Shown: positions 23,834-35,480, numbered from the stretch's first letter. The stretch is DNA of 64,000 bases from Capsicum annuum (GCF_002878395.1 NC_061118.1:85476840-85540839), one strand, 5' to 3'. Notes: generated by a model not told the origin, from the letters alone. Made by a program: numbers and translations.

Positions 23834-24700
23834 AGATAAAAATTTCTAATACTTACCCTTTTCTTATTTGTTTTCATCCTTTGAGGAAAAGGAAAGCGAG
23901 GTCTAGGAAAAGGATTAGACATAGGCTCATCGACCTCATATCTTTCTTTATCTTGATTTTTACTACTTTCCATATCAACAGAATCATCATCATTCTTTTG
24001 TTCATCAACAGTGGGTATAAGCCGATCTATAGTGGTTTTACCACTCCGAGTGGTAATGGCATGGTAGTGACCATTATTCTCTGGATTTGCAACTGTGTTA
24101 CTAGGAAGAGTGCTAGGTTTTCTTTGATTAAATATGGCTGTCATCTATCCATACTGTTGCTTTAGTTGTTTGATTACAGTAGGATATGACATAACTTTTT
24201 GATTCAGCGCTGACGGGTCTGCCTTAATCTCCTTAATATAACTCTCTTGACTTTTTTACCCTTTGACCAGTTTTAACAGCATTGCCTTCATTCTAGACTT
24301 AGAATAATGACTACCCGGTGGAACATACTTGTCACTCTTCTCTTTTTTGTCATCTGTCTACCACTAATCACCATCTCTATCCCTACTTCTGTCTTTTTAT
24401 TTATCATTATAATAGTTTTAACCTTAATTGTCTTGCCCTTGGACTAGGAAATCTACCAACCTATAATCAAGATACTTTGTTTCCTCTTCAGATTCAGTCT
24501 CAAAAGTTCTAAAGTAGATCCATGTGCCTCAACTACATTTACTTTCTCAGCACTCATTATTATAAATTATTTTATAAGCAGCCCAATATCTGTTCGAAGT
24601 TGTGCAACCTCTTGTGCTACTAAATCCTGACCAGCTCCATAAATATTATCTGCCCCAATAGCATATGTACTTGCACCATGCTCAGCATCTCTAGTATGCA
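23827..24700 (-). pseudogene. Gag C-terminal region of the Athila-like element
   Basis: The open piece 23827-24144 carries 'PSTLPSNTVANPENNGHYHAITTRSGKTT', the conserved sequence just upstream of Athila protease. Further upstream (24150-24700) similarity is patchy with stops, including an open piece at 24567-24764. I see no intact CCHC knuckle here. Plus-strand frames 23433-23702, 23881-24165 and 24318-24512 are antisense shadows. Confidence 0.75.
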
Positions 24701-24712
24701 AACCTCTATTAG

Positions 24713-25207
24713 TCAATGAAATATCATCAAGCATATCCTGTGCAGCATCCCACCCAAGACGCAAAATGCACCTCCCAGAATCGTATCTGCTATTACTCTA
24801 GAACTGACATTTAATGATCTATAGAAGATTTCCAACAAGTTAGACCCTTTGATTCTGTGATTAAGTACCATGCTCAGCTTCTTCTTGAATCTAAACAACA
24901 CCTCATACATGGACTCTACAGGTAACTTTCTGAAATTATAAATTTCATCTTTGAAGTATAGTATCCTTGTAAGAGGGAAGAATCTGTTTAGAAACTGTCT
25001 ATACAACTTATGCCAAGTAGTGATTGAGCCTTTCAGAAGTTCCCCTAACCATGATGATGCTTCTCTATTCAACGAAAATAAGAACAAGCACAGTCTCAAA
25101 GCTTCTTGATCTACCCCTAAAATAGCATATGACGAACAAATCCCAATAAAATTAGCAAGATACATATTCAAATCATCAGTTGTTGATCCTAAAAATTCAC
25201 CCTTCAA
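24713..25207 (-). pseudogene. Gag capsid domain of the Athila-like element
   Basis: 165 codons open on the minus strand. 'DDLNMYLANFIGICSSYAILGV', 'LFLFSLNREASSWLGEL', 'SITTWHKLYRQFLNRFFPLTR' and 'FKKKLSMVLNHRI' correspond block by block to the retrotransposon gag domain of Athila elements. It would assemble the particle shell. The last ~20 codons are in a shifted frame relative to the family. Confidence 0.88.
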
Positions 25208-25209
25208 GT

Positions 25210-25700
25210 TTAGTAATTAAATCATTGCACTAGTGAAGTCAAATTTAACATTGGCGGTAAAGTAGAAAGAATGATAGCTTCTGTCTTAGCAGGTTCAACA
25301 TATCTCATATCCTTATCTTTATCATATGGTTGAAGATACTGATATACAGGAATCATTGGAGCTCTACCTCTTTGAACTCTTTCTTATTGTACAGGCACTT
25401 GTCTTGGCCTGGCTAGCATTGCTTGCTCGGCTAGCCTAGCCTCAGCTAACCGTGCTTCCTCAACTACTCTAGCTTCTTTAATTGTTGCTACTAATAATCC
25501 TATAGTCTATCTGCCAGCAATATTCTATGGATCATTAGGTGGGGAAGGAGGAACATTATGAGGGTCTTGAAATCCAGCAGTAACACCATTATAAACTTGT
25601 TGTGCTATCTTTCACGGTGTTTAAAGTATTCTTTCAAGTTCTAGATTAAAAGGGAGTAAGGGATTGCCTCTTCTTCTAGTGTTTGATATACACTGGTGTA
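25210..25700 (-). pseudogene. Gag N-terminal region of the Athila-like element
   Basis: Minus-strand reading shows 'AGFQDPHNVPPSPPNDP', then an Ala/Glu/Arg-rich segment (about 25400-25490, 'EEARLAEARLAEQAMLARPR') and a Pro/Tyr segment before the capsid domain. Stops interrupt it. The start codon is not clear. Confidence 0.6.
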
Positions 25701-25768
25701 CGCCAAATCAAGAACATAAAACTAAAACCTGCGAACTTCACTAACTCAATTTACTACTCAAAATTTCT

Positions 25769-25786
25769 CCTCTGCAAGAGCACCAT
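25769..25786 (-). other. Primer-binding site, Asp-tRNA type (degenerate)
   Basis: Minus strand TGGTGCTCTTGCAGAGGA, four bases from the LTR, matches 13 of 18 positions of the Athila/Tat PBS TGGCGCCGTTGCCGGGGA. Position and type support the Athila assignment. Confidence 0.68.
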
Positions 25787-25790
25787 AATT

Positions 25791-27370
25791 TGATATCACC
25801 CAAAACTAACCTCCAAAGAAGTATGTTACGGTCATTTCCAAATATAGTAACCCAAACTAGATTAGGGTCTAATCCACAGGGAAAATATTGAACAGTTGTT
25901 TAACTTGGACAAGACTCGCAAGTAGTGCGAAAAGTAAATGAGGGAATTTGGAAGTAATTAGTAAGTAGTAACGGAACTTGAATACCTTGAGTTATAAATA
26001 GAAAATGAACACTAGGATTGTGCTCTACCTGGCTTCTTAACTTTGTAAGTTTCTCGTGTTCAACCCACCTATTATGTTGATCTGTATGTAGGGTCGACAA
26101 GCTATGTATTATTAACAGTCTTGTGAACGTGCTGATAAATCTCACCCTTTACCTTGTGAGTCTCGGGGCATCGCCTTATTTCTCCTGATCTATAAATTTA
26201 GTTTAACAATCACCTTTTGAGTCTTAAGTTAATTAGATTAGATGGTGGAATGACAAGATGGAAGTTAATTTAAAATTACTATCTTAATCCTCTTTTCCCA
26301 ATCTCAAACTCCTTTCTGAGGACGTTATCAAATATAGGCAATCCTCAAGCTTCTGTAGTAGCTCTAAGGTCTATTATTATTAAGAAGATTAAGATACATT
26401 TAGGTACTTTAGAATAGATGATTCTCCTTCTTCCCTTACATGGTTAATCCACTGAGGTCCCTACAACCCTAGTTAAGGAAGTTAGCCACTCATATTTATG
26501 TAACAATCCACAATAATCAATAAAGAAATAATGTAATTAATTGCACAATATTGAGATGAATAAAAGCTAAAATCTGATATTGAATAACCCAAGAATCTCA
26601 AGAACAATGTAAAGTATGTAATATAATGTCAAATAATGTAAGAGAATGTCTCAAAATGTACCTAATAAAAGGTAAATCCTAGGGTATTTATAGTATCTAA
26701 AAATAAACAAGAAATCCTAATAAAAATGGAAAAGAAAAAGTAAGTTCGCACAAGGTACGACTCGTAGACCTTACGAGTCATACTATGTCCCTCATATCCT
26801 ATCTAATGTCTGATCTTCCAAGGCTTCAACTTTTTTTTCTTCTTACAACTTTTGCTCACGTCGTACCTTTACTATACTACTCGTAGCCTTCACTTGTTAC
26901 CACCTCGAACTCCTTCCTTTCATTCTCTGAATAGTGCTCTTCTTACGATTTGATCTTTTGAGTCATACTCAAACTTTTGAATTGGCCTTTTCTAACACTT
27001 CAACTCTAAATTATAGCCTGAGGTCTGTTATGTTTACGGTTTCCTGACATAACTCACATCCTCATCTTACGACTCATATGCTCTACTCGTATCTTTTTTG
27101 TAATTAGCTTTTTTGCTTGGCTTTGGTTTTTAGTGTGCTTAGGAGTCAACTTATGAGCCTCTGATGTGTTGACAACTCGTAAGGTGATTCATATTATCTG
27201 CAACTTTTTCTTCTTCAGGTCTTTTTCTTCTAATTTCATCCCAATACTCTTATGGACCTGTTTCACCTATAACAAGCACAAAAACACATCATATCTCCTA
27301 AAACAACCTAAGTCCAAGCATAATTTCATTATTTTAAGTACCAAAAGTTCCATGTTTCCATGGCACATCA
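25791..27370 (-). repeat. 5' LTR of the Athila-like element (1580 bp)
   Basis: Plus-strand ends are TGATATCACCC and TGGCACATCA. It pairs with 13811-15439 and contains GAGTC/GACTC motifs at 26750-27190. The minus frame 25900-26145 and the plus frame 27166-27555 are not genes. Confidence 0.9.
26684..26692 (-). promoter_or_regulatory. TATA box in the Athila-like 5' LTR
   Basis: Minus strand TATAAATAC in 'gatactataaataccctagg', about 680 bases from the LTR start and conserved in the other LTR. This would be the element promoter. Confidence 0.58.
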
Positions 27371-27985
27371 GTGGCCTTGGATGCTTGGAAGGTACGATCG
27401 TGGTTAGGAACCACGATCACCCTTTAGTGCTCGTGGTTTGGATCGTGGATCTTCATCTTCAGATCTTCATTGATACGGTTCTGATTACAGCTCCATTTTA
27501 TCAACTTATGATCATACAATATTGTCATAGGATCATCCTACACTTTAACTTATAAGATATGTAAACCTGGAGTTACTTCCCATAACCTCATACTACGATC
27601 ATGCCTTTAAAGTACGGTCATGGGATGTTATCGTCTGATCCTCTTTATACTTAACTTTTGCATATAGAATCTGAACAGTTTTCCTACAGTCACTTTCTGT
27701 GATCATACAATCGATATACGACTGTATGATCTTTCTTTTGAGTGTCTTATTAGAACCAAGCCTCTAATTTTTGGTACAACAAGCTTGGTATGACCATGGT
27801 CAGATTCCATGGTCGTGGCTTTGATCGTTTAATTCTTTTTAAGTTCAATTTTTAACAATTCCTTCTCTAAGCCTTTTTATCCTACAATCATTACAAAATC
27901 CATCATATCCATATAAAAATATCCTCGTAGTTAAAAATATTCCTAGTTTTAAGAATCTTAAGTGTCATAAATCCACGACACATCA
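27371..27985 (-). repeat. Fragment of an older Athila-related LTR
   Basis: On the minus strand it starts TGATGTGTCGTGGATTTATGACACTTAAG, similar to the Athila LTR start (TGATGTGCCATGGAAAC...). It then diverges into a sequence with repeated ACGATCATG/CGTGGT-like motifs. It seems to be the other half of 13546-13810. No gene. Confidence 0.55.
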
Positions 27986-30440
27986 TGGTACTCTATAGGA
28001 TTCAGCCGACTGAGCTCCAAAGATAATGAAAGCATAAATAACTTGTAAAGCAGGAATATAAACTACACGCAACTATCTAAGAAACTAAATATAATAGTGA
28101 TAAGGGTGCAATTAGGATAAACTTATCTTATTATGATAGTATTTAGGAACTAAAGTACAATACCATATATACTAGTCAATATATAAATAAAGCGTGAAAG
28201 AAGGAGATATAGTAGGAATACAAGGGCAAATGACTATATAAATAGATAAGGAAAGAGAGGGATATAAGAACAAGACATATATATGTGCGTGTAGGCGTAT
28301 ATATATATATACATATATATATACACACACGTACATACATATATAGGACTAATATATAAATACCTAAGGGAGCCAACCTAACATCTCGAGAAATCCTTAC
28401 CAATAAGAAAAGCTAAAACCAGCATAATCAGGGTCTTTAACCAAAAGATGACTAAACATGAGATAATCTAACACTAACATATCTTACTATGAGAAAGAAA
28501 AGGAATCAAAAATGTACCAATAATCTCAGGTACTTGTCCATAACCATCCTTTCATGAACTAACCTTAATAATCAATCACAAAGTAATTAGATATTCAAGA
28601 AAAACAATAATTAGGCCTTCATAGGCTCGAAATATGAAAGAAAGCACTTAGCAAATAGTAATCATAGCTTATACCGATACAAACCCCCCCCCCCCCATAA
28701 GGCCAATAGTTATACACACCAAACAATTATATTGGTGATAGGCAATACATATGAATGAATACATACAATTTAAATAAAAAATACCATGTCCAGTCCAAGT
28801 ACCATAATGTACCAAGTGTATACACCTCCTTCAGCTCAGTAACTCACAAAGGCAAGATCTATGGCGATCGTCCTTCTCCGTCACTAAGGCTCAGGGATGA
28901 AAAGACCTATAGGAAACTCAAGATATTTGTATACATTACCTGGTCTGGAACTAGGACTTCCAACAACCATCATAATTGATCTACTCTATCCAATAGATGA
29001 GGGATAAAATCGAGACTAAAAAAGTGTACACTAGTAAATCCATTGCTTAAGATCAAGTTTGATATAAAATTGGCATAATAGTGTAGACAAGGTCAAAATA
29101 TCCATCTATCAAAATAATTAATAGTTGTAAAAGTGGATTAATAATGGACCGGAATCATCTTCGGTCTAATTTTAAAAATAGCACATTTAGTTCCTAAAGT
29201 TCATAAATCATTAAATAAGGTGGAACTATTTCCATCATACAAGAATCATCTTAAAATATAAAAGTCGGAATTAATTCATTTTTAGAAAACAATAGTAAAA
29301 TCAAGGATTTGGTTGGAATCATACCACCAAGTGATCATAAATGCACCTAAAAGTATGCATGTCTCACCAGTATGCAAATAATACAAAGATAAGCACCGAT
29401 AGAATGCTCACCTAGAGTCCAATTGTTATCATAACCATGACCTCAAGCCCAACAATATATAACTAACCTAATAATAGCACCATAACTCAGGAAACTATGA
29501 TAATCAAGGGCATAAATCACTACAAAGCTCTAACCAGGGAAAATACTAGCCAAATCAATGTCATAATATATGTCCTATATTTAAGGATCCATAATATTAA
29601 TCTATGCCTAAATAAGGTCGTAAGCAAGGATAATGGGTTCTAGGACCATGCTATGATTCGGGTCACATTTCTATCTTAAATTCCCTAAATAGAATAATTC
29701 ATGATGTACTTTTCATAATCCCATACTTTAATCCCTACCTTGCATGCAATCTATTAAAAACACGATCTTGTAAAGAAAACTAGACCAAAGCCTACCTCGA
29801 TGTTGAATCACAAATCTTGAATCATTCATAAATTACTCATCCTTGATCCACAATCCCAAAATGTCGCTATGATATCAAAATAATAATCTATACAACAATA
29901 CAAGAAAAACGTGTCCTATAATTCACTATAAAACTTTGGGTCCAAAATTGGATCAAAATAAGCCCATAGAGCCCGCTACTGAAATCCAAAAATTGAATTT
30001 GTAATAATGTCCCTCATAGGACAAGAATATGTGCCCAAAGTTAAGAATAAATAGGGAACAAATCGAGGCTCTGCAAAGTTGGGAAATTTAGGACCTAAAT
30101 TCAAAGGATTTACAATGAAAATGTATGAAATTTGATGGAGAAAATAATGAAAATGGCCAAGGAGTGTTGAACAATCTTACCTTAGATTCAATGGATCAAT
30201 GGATGATTCCTCATAATTTCCCACACATCAAACTCAAAATATAGGGATACATGCCCTAGGATATGAAGGAAAATTGGGTAAAGAAGAGAATATAATACCA
30301 GTAGTATCCACTTAAGCAGCACTTAACTGCTAAAAAATATGACAAGGGAGGCAGGGACCACTTAAATGACACCCTGGTCACTAAATTGATATCCACTTAA
30401 GTGGAAAAGGATTGTTAAAGTGACCCCTCAGTTACGCATC
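27986..30440 (-). repeat. 3' LTR part, distal segment
   Basis: Colinear with about 54435-56800, for example 'aaagataatgaaagcataaataact' against 'aaagataatgtaaacataaataac'. It contains an AT/AC microsatellite (28275-28346) and a run of 13 C (28684-28696). Frames 28176-28403 and 28755-28979 are chance. Confidence 0.7.
30436..30440. repeat. Target-site duplication GCATC (left copy)
   Basis: GCATC before TGTAACACCC; it recurs at 32859-32863. Confidence 0.92.
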
Positions 30441-32858
30441 TGTAACACCCTGTGCTTTTTCTTAGCTTAAAATTTATCCCTAGAATGTTAAATACTTACT
30501 TTAAAAATGAATACACTTTTATACATATAGAATTTTCAAGATTTTGAATTTTCATTGTGTGGAAAATTTAATAAGCTTTCCATCGATACCAAATTTACCC
30601 AAATCCGACACTCGGTGAAGGAGTTATAGCATTTTTAAGTTGCTAGTGTGTCACCTAGACTCTCAGCGCGTCGCGGAGCTAAGCAAATTGGCAGTTGTCA
30701 AGTTTCAGTGAGACTCCGTGATTCCACCATACTGCGGAGGAGTCTCATTTCATAATTTTCAATTTCCAGCAAGCCTACGTGATAGTGGTTTGTTGCGCTA
30801 ATGGCTAAATTGGCAAAACTATAGGGCACCGTGATGGTGGTGCATCGCGTTGCATGCCCAGTTCCCATTCGTCAGTTTTTGGTGAGCCACCGTGATAGTG
30901 ACGCGTCACAGCGGCATGGTAAATTGGGATTTTTGTTCTTTCCCAATTTTGATTAGAAATTTAAAAGGGGCATTTTGGTCAATTTCCAAGGCCCCAATCC
31001 GTCCAAACATAAGATTTAAGCTTATTCTAAGCACTTTAGACTCATTATTCACCATTCTGTTCTAAAGAAAAACCCTAGAAATCAAAAGCCCCTTCTCCAA
31101 GAAACCAAATTTCACCATAGATTCTCCAAGAAAACTTTAGATGGAGAATTCCCAAGACAAGATATTCAAGATCTCATCTCCAAAACATCAATAGGGATCC
31201 AACATTCAAGTTTTCCATCAAAGATCACAAATTAAGGCATGTGGGGTTTGAAGAAGGATAATTATTTTATCTTTGTACCCAAAACTTTATTTTAATTATA
31301 AATTTACTACAATTTATGAGATTTTCCATGATTTAGAAGTTGAATTACATGACTATATTCATATTTCAACACATTATGCAGAATTTCCAAATTTTATGAT
31401 GAATTTTGAGTGTTTAAAATTATCAAGCATGAATTTTAAGATGTTTTGACATGAGATTCATGCATGGGTTATCATCCCAAGATTGAATATTAGTATTTCA
31501 AAAAATATGATGCTTTAAACATTCTACTATCAGATTATTTTCAGATTTTCAGTAAAACTATGATCTTTCAATCATCAGATTAGCTATGGAATCCACTTTT
31601 CAAATTATTACAGATTTTATCAGATCAATGCATAATTGGTTTTAGATAAACCCTTATTCTAGTTTTAAAGTGGATTTCCAACAGAATGAGTATAGCAAAA
31701 AAAAAGAGTAGTATTTAGCACCGAGCGGGAAGTGTGGCTTTAGCACATCCTACTTCCACAGAACTACGTAGTCAATGTAGGTTCGGATTATAAGATTATT
31801 CCATTTCTATATGGATGACAAATTTAGCTTGTGATCGATCACATGGGTAGGTTATACTCCCTGACAAGAGTATGACACCTCTCCCTAACGTGAGATTTCT
31901 TCCTTAGAAGGAAAAGACGTTAGACTCCATGTTAGCTCACATGGTTTATGTCGGTTAAGAGAACCTCGCTGCTAATCAAAGTAATAGTTTTCAAAATAGT
32001 TTTAAACTATTTTCTTTCAGATAAGAGATAAAGTATTCTCCTTAATAGTAAAAGAAGAACAGAAAAGCTTTTAGAGAACTAAGTGTAAAGGCTCACAAGT
32101 TTTACTCAGATTATATCTTACAGAAAAGATAATAGCTACAGATTTCATCTTTCAGATTTCAGATTTAGTAGTGAGTCCTTCTACACTTAGAAAGAATGAT
32201 TTGAAGGGAGAATACAAGTATAATTTTTAGAACTAAATGTTATGGCTCACAAGATTTATAAAGTATGTTTTGCTTCATATTGCCACATATTTCAGTATTT
32301 TAGATATTCCAGCTTAAGTGAGTCATTTACGTTTAGCATGCATGGTTTTATAAATTATGATGATGAGATAATATTTTACTTATGCATTTCACTCTCATAT
32401 ACTCTGTACATCCTCAAAGTATTGATCCACATATATGTCTATTTGCTATATTGACTCATAATGTAGGTACGAGTTGTAGCACGCAAACCATATTCAGATA
32501 GCTTGCAGATTCCAACCAGCAGATGACGAGTCCTCCTACTTTGGGGACTTTAGTTAGATGTTATTTATGTATTTTACTTCCTTACTCTCATTTATTGATT
32601 AGTGATGGTTGAGGTCGCGTCCTAGCTATTTATAATCAGTATATTAGAGGCTTCACAGATGTCAGTTAGAGTCAGTTATATTCTTAGTCCCTTTTTTAGA
32701 TTTTATCAGAATGTAAAAGTTGTATTGATATTGTATTTTTTCTAGATTCCATCATTATTTAGTTGCTTATGAGTTATGCCAGTAGAAGGGTTAGCTTGGG
32801 ATCACTTGTGGCCCTAAGCACCGTGTGATGTCTCAGGATAGATTTTCGGGAAGTTACA
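30441..32858 (+). repeat. Solo LTR, 2418 bp (Tekay-like family)
   Basis: Starts TGTAACACCCTGTGC and ends CGGGAAGTTACA, with perfect 5-bp GCATC duplications and no internal region. The 3' part ('cacttgtggccctaagcaccgtgtgatgtctcagg') resembles the LTR ends at 45240-45300 and 52340-52408, suggesting the same broad family. It contains 'cactgag'-poor, CAGATT-rich sequence and a plus-strand chance frame (32242-32454). A solo LTR arises when two LTRs recombine and delete the interior. Confidence 0.9.
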
Positions 32859-33434
32859 GCATCCAAGGCTGCTAAAGCGTCACAAGGTCTCTACAACGAC
32901 GATCACTTAAGAGACTTCACCAGAAATTGAGGTATCAAATTTTGGTATATCCAAATGGACTTCGATTGAGTACACAAAATTCATTCAAACCTCATATGCA
33001 CAAATAAACTATGATACCAAACCAAATTTGACATTCTATACTCAACGAACCCATCAAAACTGTCATCCAAAATTATTTTGATTAATTGTGGGTCCCATAC
33101 CTAGTTATGGAATCAAATTCTACCTAATAGCCTAAAACGAGTTTGGAATTCTCAAAACCTAGACCAAGGGTCCCCAAGCCTAAAATTAACGTTTTATAGC
33201 TCATGGCATTATCAAATTTATCATCCAAGGTTATTTACTAGGATTTTTATTGCAATATAAATTCCTTAACAACAAAATCTCCAAAATAGGGAAATGAGCC
33301 AAAAATTTAAATAAACAGTCCAATAATCAAACTGTCGGTTCCTACAAGTCATAAATGACTTATAGCCATTATGGGAAGGCTCGAAATACTAGAAATTCAC
33401 AGAAATCAAGAAAATAACTTGAAGGGTCATTATA
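32859..33434 (-). repeat. 3' LTR part, proximal segment (after solo-LTR insertion)
   Basis: Begins with the second GCATC and ends 'gaagggtcattata'. Its last ~280 bases match 34640-34907 and 57190-57470. That makes 33434 the LTR start (minus strand TATAATGACCC). Confidence 0.72.
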
Positions 33435-33504
33435 ATATCAACTACTAAAAAGACTTTCATTCATGAAGGAAAAAAAAAGAATCGCAAAGGAAAGGGACTT
33501 TAAT

Positions 33505-33789
33505 CCAATTTCTATAGCCCAAGGTAAATACCACATTAATCCACTGAATCCAGTACTAAAAGAAATCATCGATGGGGGTACTCATATATATATATATATA
33601 TATATCCAATTTCTATAGCCCAAGGTCAGTACCACATTGATCCACTAAATCCAGTACTAAAAGAAATCATCTATAGGGGTACTCATATATATATATATAT
33701 ATATATATATCCAATTTCTATAGCCCAAGGTCAATACCACATTGATCCACTAAATCCAGTACTAAAAGAAATCATCTATAGGGGTACTC

Positions 33790-33840
<51 letters not shown>
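33505..33840. repeat. Three tandem ~103-bp units, each ending in an AT microsatellite
   Basis: Units start at 33505, 33606 and 33711 with 'ccaatttctatagcccaagg' and each ends with 'ggggtactcatatatat...'. Units 2 and 3 are nearly identical; unit 1 differs at several sites. The last AT run passes into a (TG)n run (33811-33838). Confidence 0.93.
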
Positions 33841-33843
<3 letters not shown>

Positions 33844-34400
33844 TTGTGTGTAACTCTATACAAGGGCATAAAATGATCGGTATAGTGATATCAAAATATA
33901 CAACCACTGATGGGTATAAAAACCCCAACATAAATTCAAATAGAAGCTCAAAATATAGTTAGTTGAATTGCACCTAAACTGATAGAGTCTTTAGGTATAG
34001 TCTTGACGTGCCCAAAGGAGTATGAATCTGAGCGTGCCCAAACCCATACTGAGCGTTTGAATGACCAATAGAGGCACTAAGCTAACTACCTCTAATCGAA
34101 TATACTGACAAGGAATACCATACTAGGGATACTCTTTGGACCAATATCGTTCTCTCTAGAGTCATAACAAACCCCTGAAGCTCTAACCTAACAAGAAACA
34201 TGAATTGTTCCTAATTGGCTAACCAAATGACACCTAGGACACTCTCTACTTAAATGATCATCCTCCCTACAATCATAACATACCTTAGGATCTCTAGGCT
34301 GGCAAGTAACATGTGCGAATATATCTAAACAACCAACCCATGCTTGGGGCATTCCCTTGACTAATGACCAACCTCTCTACACTTCAAGCATGCCCCTCAT
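33841..34400 (-). pseudogene. Gag fragment with tandem CCHC zinc knuckles
   Basis: On the minus strand an intact CCHC motif, CYDCREDDHLSREC, lies at 34237-34280. A second at 34350-34390 (CLKCREVGH, one stop, SREC) and a decayed third at about 34140-34170 (CYDSREN...) surround it. Tandem knuckles are nucleic-acid-binding repeats of gag. No capsid domain can be read to the right before the LTR stub. The lineage is undetermined. Confidence 0.68.
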
Positions 34401-34639
34401 AATCTTTGATGCACTGCACCTACTGACCCAGATCAGCACCATAAACTAAAGACCTAAATTAAATAACTTACATTGTTTAACCAGAATTCTGTCCATTGAG
34501 GCCACCATGATCTACTTAAGAGCTCATAATTTAAGGTGGTACTTGTAAGGGCCTAACAGGTGGAAAGTGATGCAGACCTCTACTGTAAGGATTACTACCT
34601 CCAGATGAAATAAGTCTGGAAATATCAGAAACTGAGTCA

Positions 34640-34907
34640 AGGGTCTCCCTAGCCTAAAATAAATATTTTGGAGTTGATGGCACTATAAAATTTCTCATCC
34701 AAAATTATTTACTAGGAGTTTTTGTCAAAAATAAATTCCATAACAATAAAAGCTTCAAATAGGGAAGTGAGCCTAAAATCCAAATGAACTGTTCGATAAT
34801 TAATCTGATTATTTTGGCAAATCATAAATGACATGTAACCACTATGGAAATGCTCAAAATACTAGAAATGTATGAAAACTAAGAAAATGATATTGAGGGT
34901 CATTACA
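34640..34907 (-). repeat. 5' LTR stub
   Basis: Matches 33150-33434 ('cctagcctaaaataaatattttgg', 'gagggtcattaca'). On the minus strand it starts TGTAATGACCC. The rest of this LTR, the PBS and most of gag are deleted. Confidence 0.7.
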
Positions 34908-35480
34908 ATCTTGTAATTTGGATTTTTGATGATGAACTCATTTAGAAAGTTTGCATTATGTCTCTATTCCTTGATATATTAGTGGTTGGATATTCACGGG
35001 AAGTAGCCGACTCTTGTATTACTATAGTTTATTTTGTGTCGGCTGGCTCTATGGTTTTTAGCAGTGACTTTAATCAGATAATCATTCACCTATTCATCAT
35101 CAAAACTCATACTCATATGGATAGGATTAGATTTATCAAAAACCATATGCATAATTCTTCAAAACTTAAGGCTTTTTTATTAAAGGCTCTATATGCACAG
35201 CTAGTAGGAGAGTGTCTAATAAAAATACCTTTGCCACTCTCGGTATAAAATCTCCCTAGATCATTCTTAGCATTATTATGGATCAAGCACTTACAATCGA
35301 ATAGATAAAAATAGTTGATATTAGACTTGTTTCCTCTCAAGAGTTTATAAGGTTTTTTTTTGTATTAACCTAATTAGGAATCTATTAAGAATATGACATA
35401 TTGTGCTTATTGATTCTGCCCAAATATGATTAGGTAGGCTTTATTCTAGCAGCATAGTTCTGGCAATTTCTTGAAGAGGT
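34908..35480 (-). pseudogene. Copia integrase C-terminal and linker region
   Basis: The open piece 35113-35340 reads 'NINYFYLFDCKCLIHNN', 'RFYTESGKGIFIRHSPTSCAYRAFNKK', the post-integrase block of plant copia polyproteins just before RT. Further left the linker is recognisable to about 34930, then the next element starts. RT itself is absent. Confidence 0.82.

Larger units (their letters stand above)
13811..27370 (-). mobile_element. Athila-like Ty3/gypsy retrotransposon, full length, decayed
   Basis: 13,560 bp element with LTRs at 13811-15439 and 25791-27370 (TGATG...CATCA ends). It has an Asp-tRNA-type PBS at 25769-25786, gag-PR-RT-RNase H-integrase on the minus strand (25700 to 20584), an extra ORF in the env position (19222 to about 17000) and a PPT beside the 3' LTR. 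The order, PBS type and the long downstream region match the Athila lineage. Flanking pentamers are GTAGT and GTGGC, a possible TSD differing by two transitions. All reading frames contain stops. Confidence 0.88.
27986..34907 (-). mobile_element. Old Ty3/gypsy-type element with long LTR, nested and truncated
   Basis: The left part (27986-30440 and 32859-33434) matches the LTR-like unit at about 53953-57470, truncated by some 500 bases at its left end. A short copy of the same LTR start lies at 34640-34907. Between them is internal sequence with tandem CCHC knuckles on the minus strand (34130-34400). So this is a 3' LTR, gag remnant and 5' LTR stub. A solo LTR interrupts it at 30441-32858. No pol is visible. 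Confidence 0.68.

Noticed and set aside
27166..27555. 129-codon plus-strand frame
   Set aside because: Spans the boundary of an Athila LTR and an older LTR fragment; no domain.
33505..33840. CRISPR-like array
   Set aside because: Units are contiguous tandem copies with a microsatellite, no unique spacers, and the genome is a plant.
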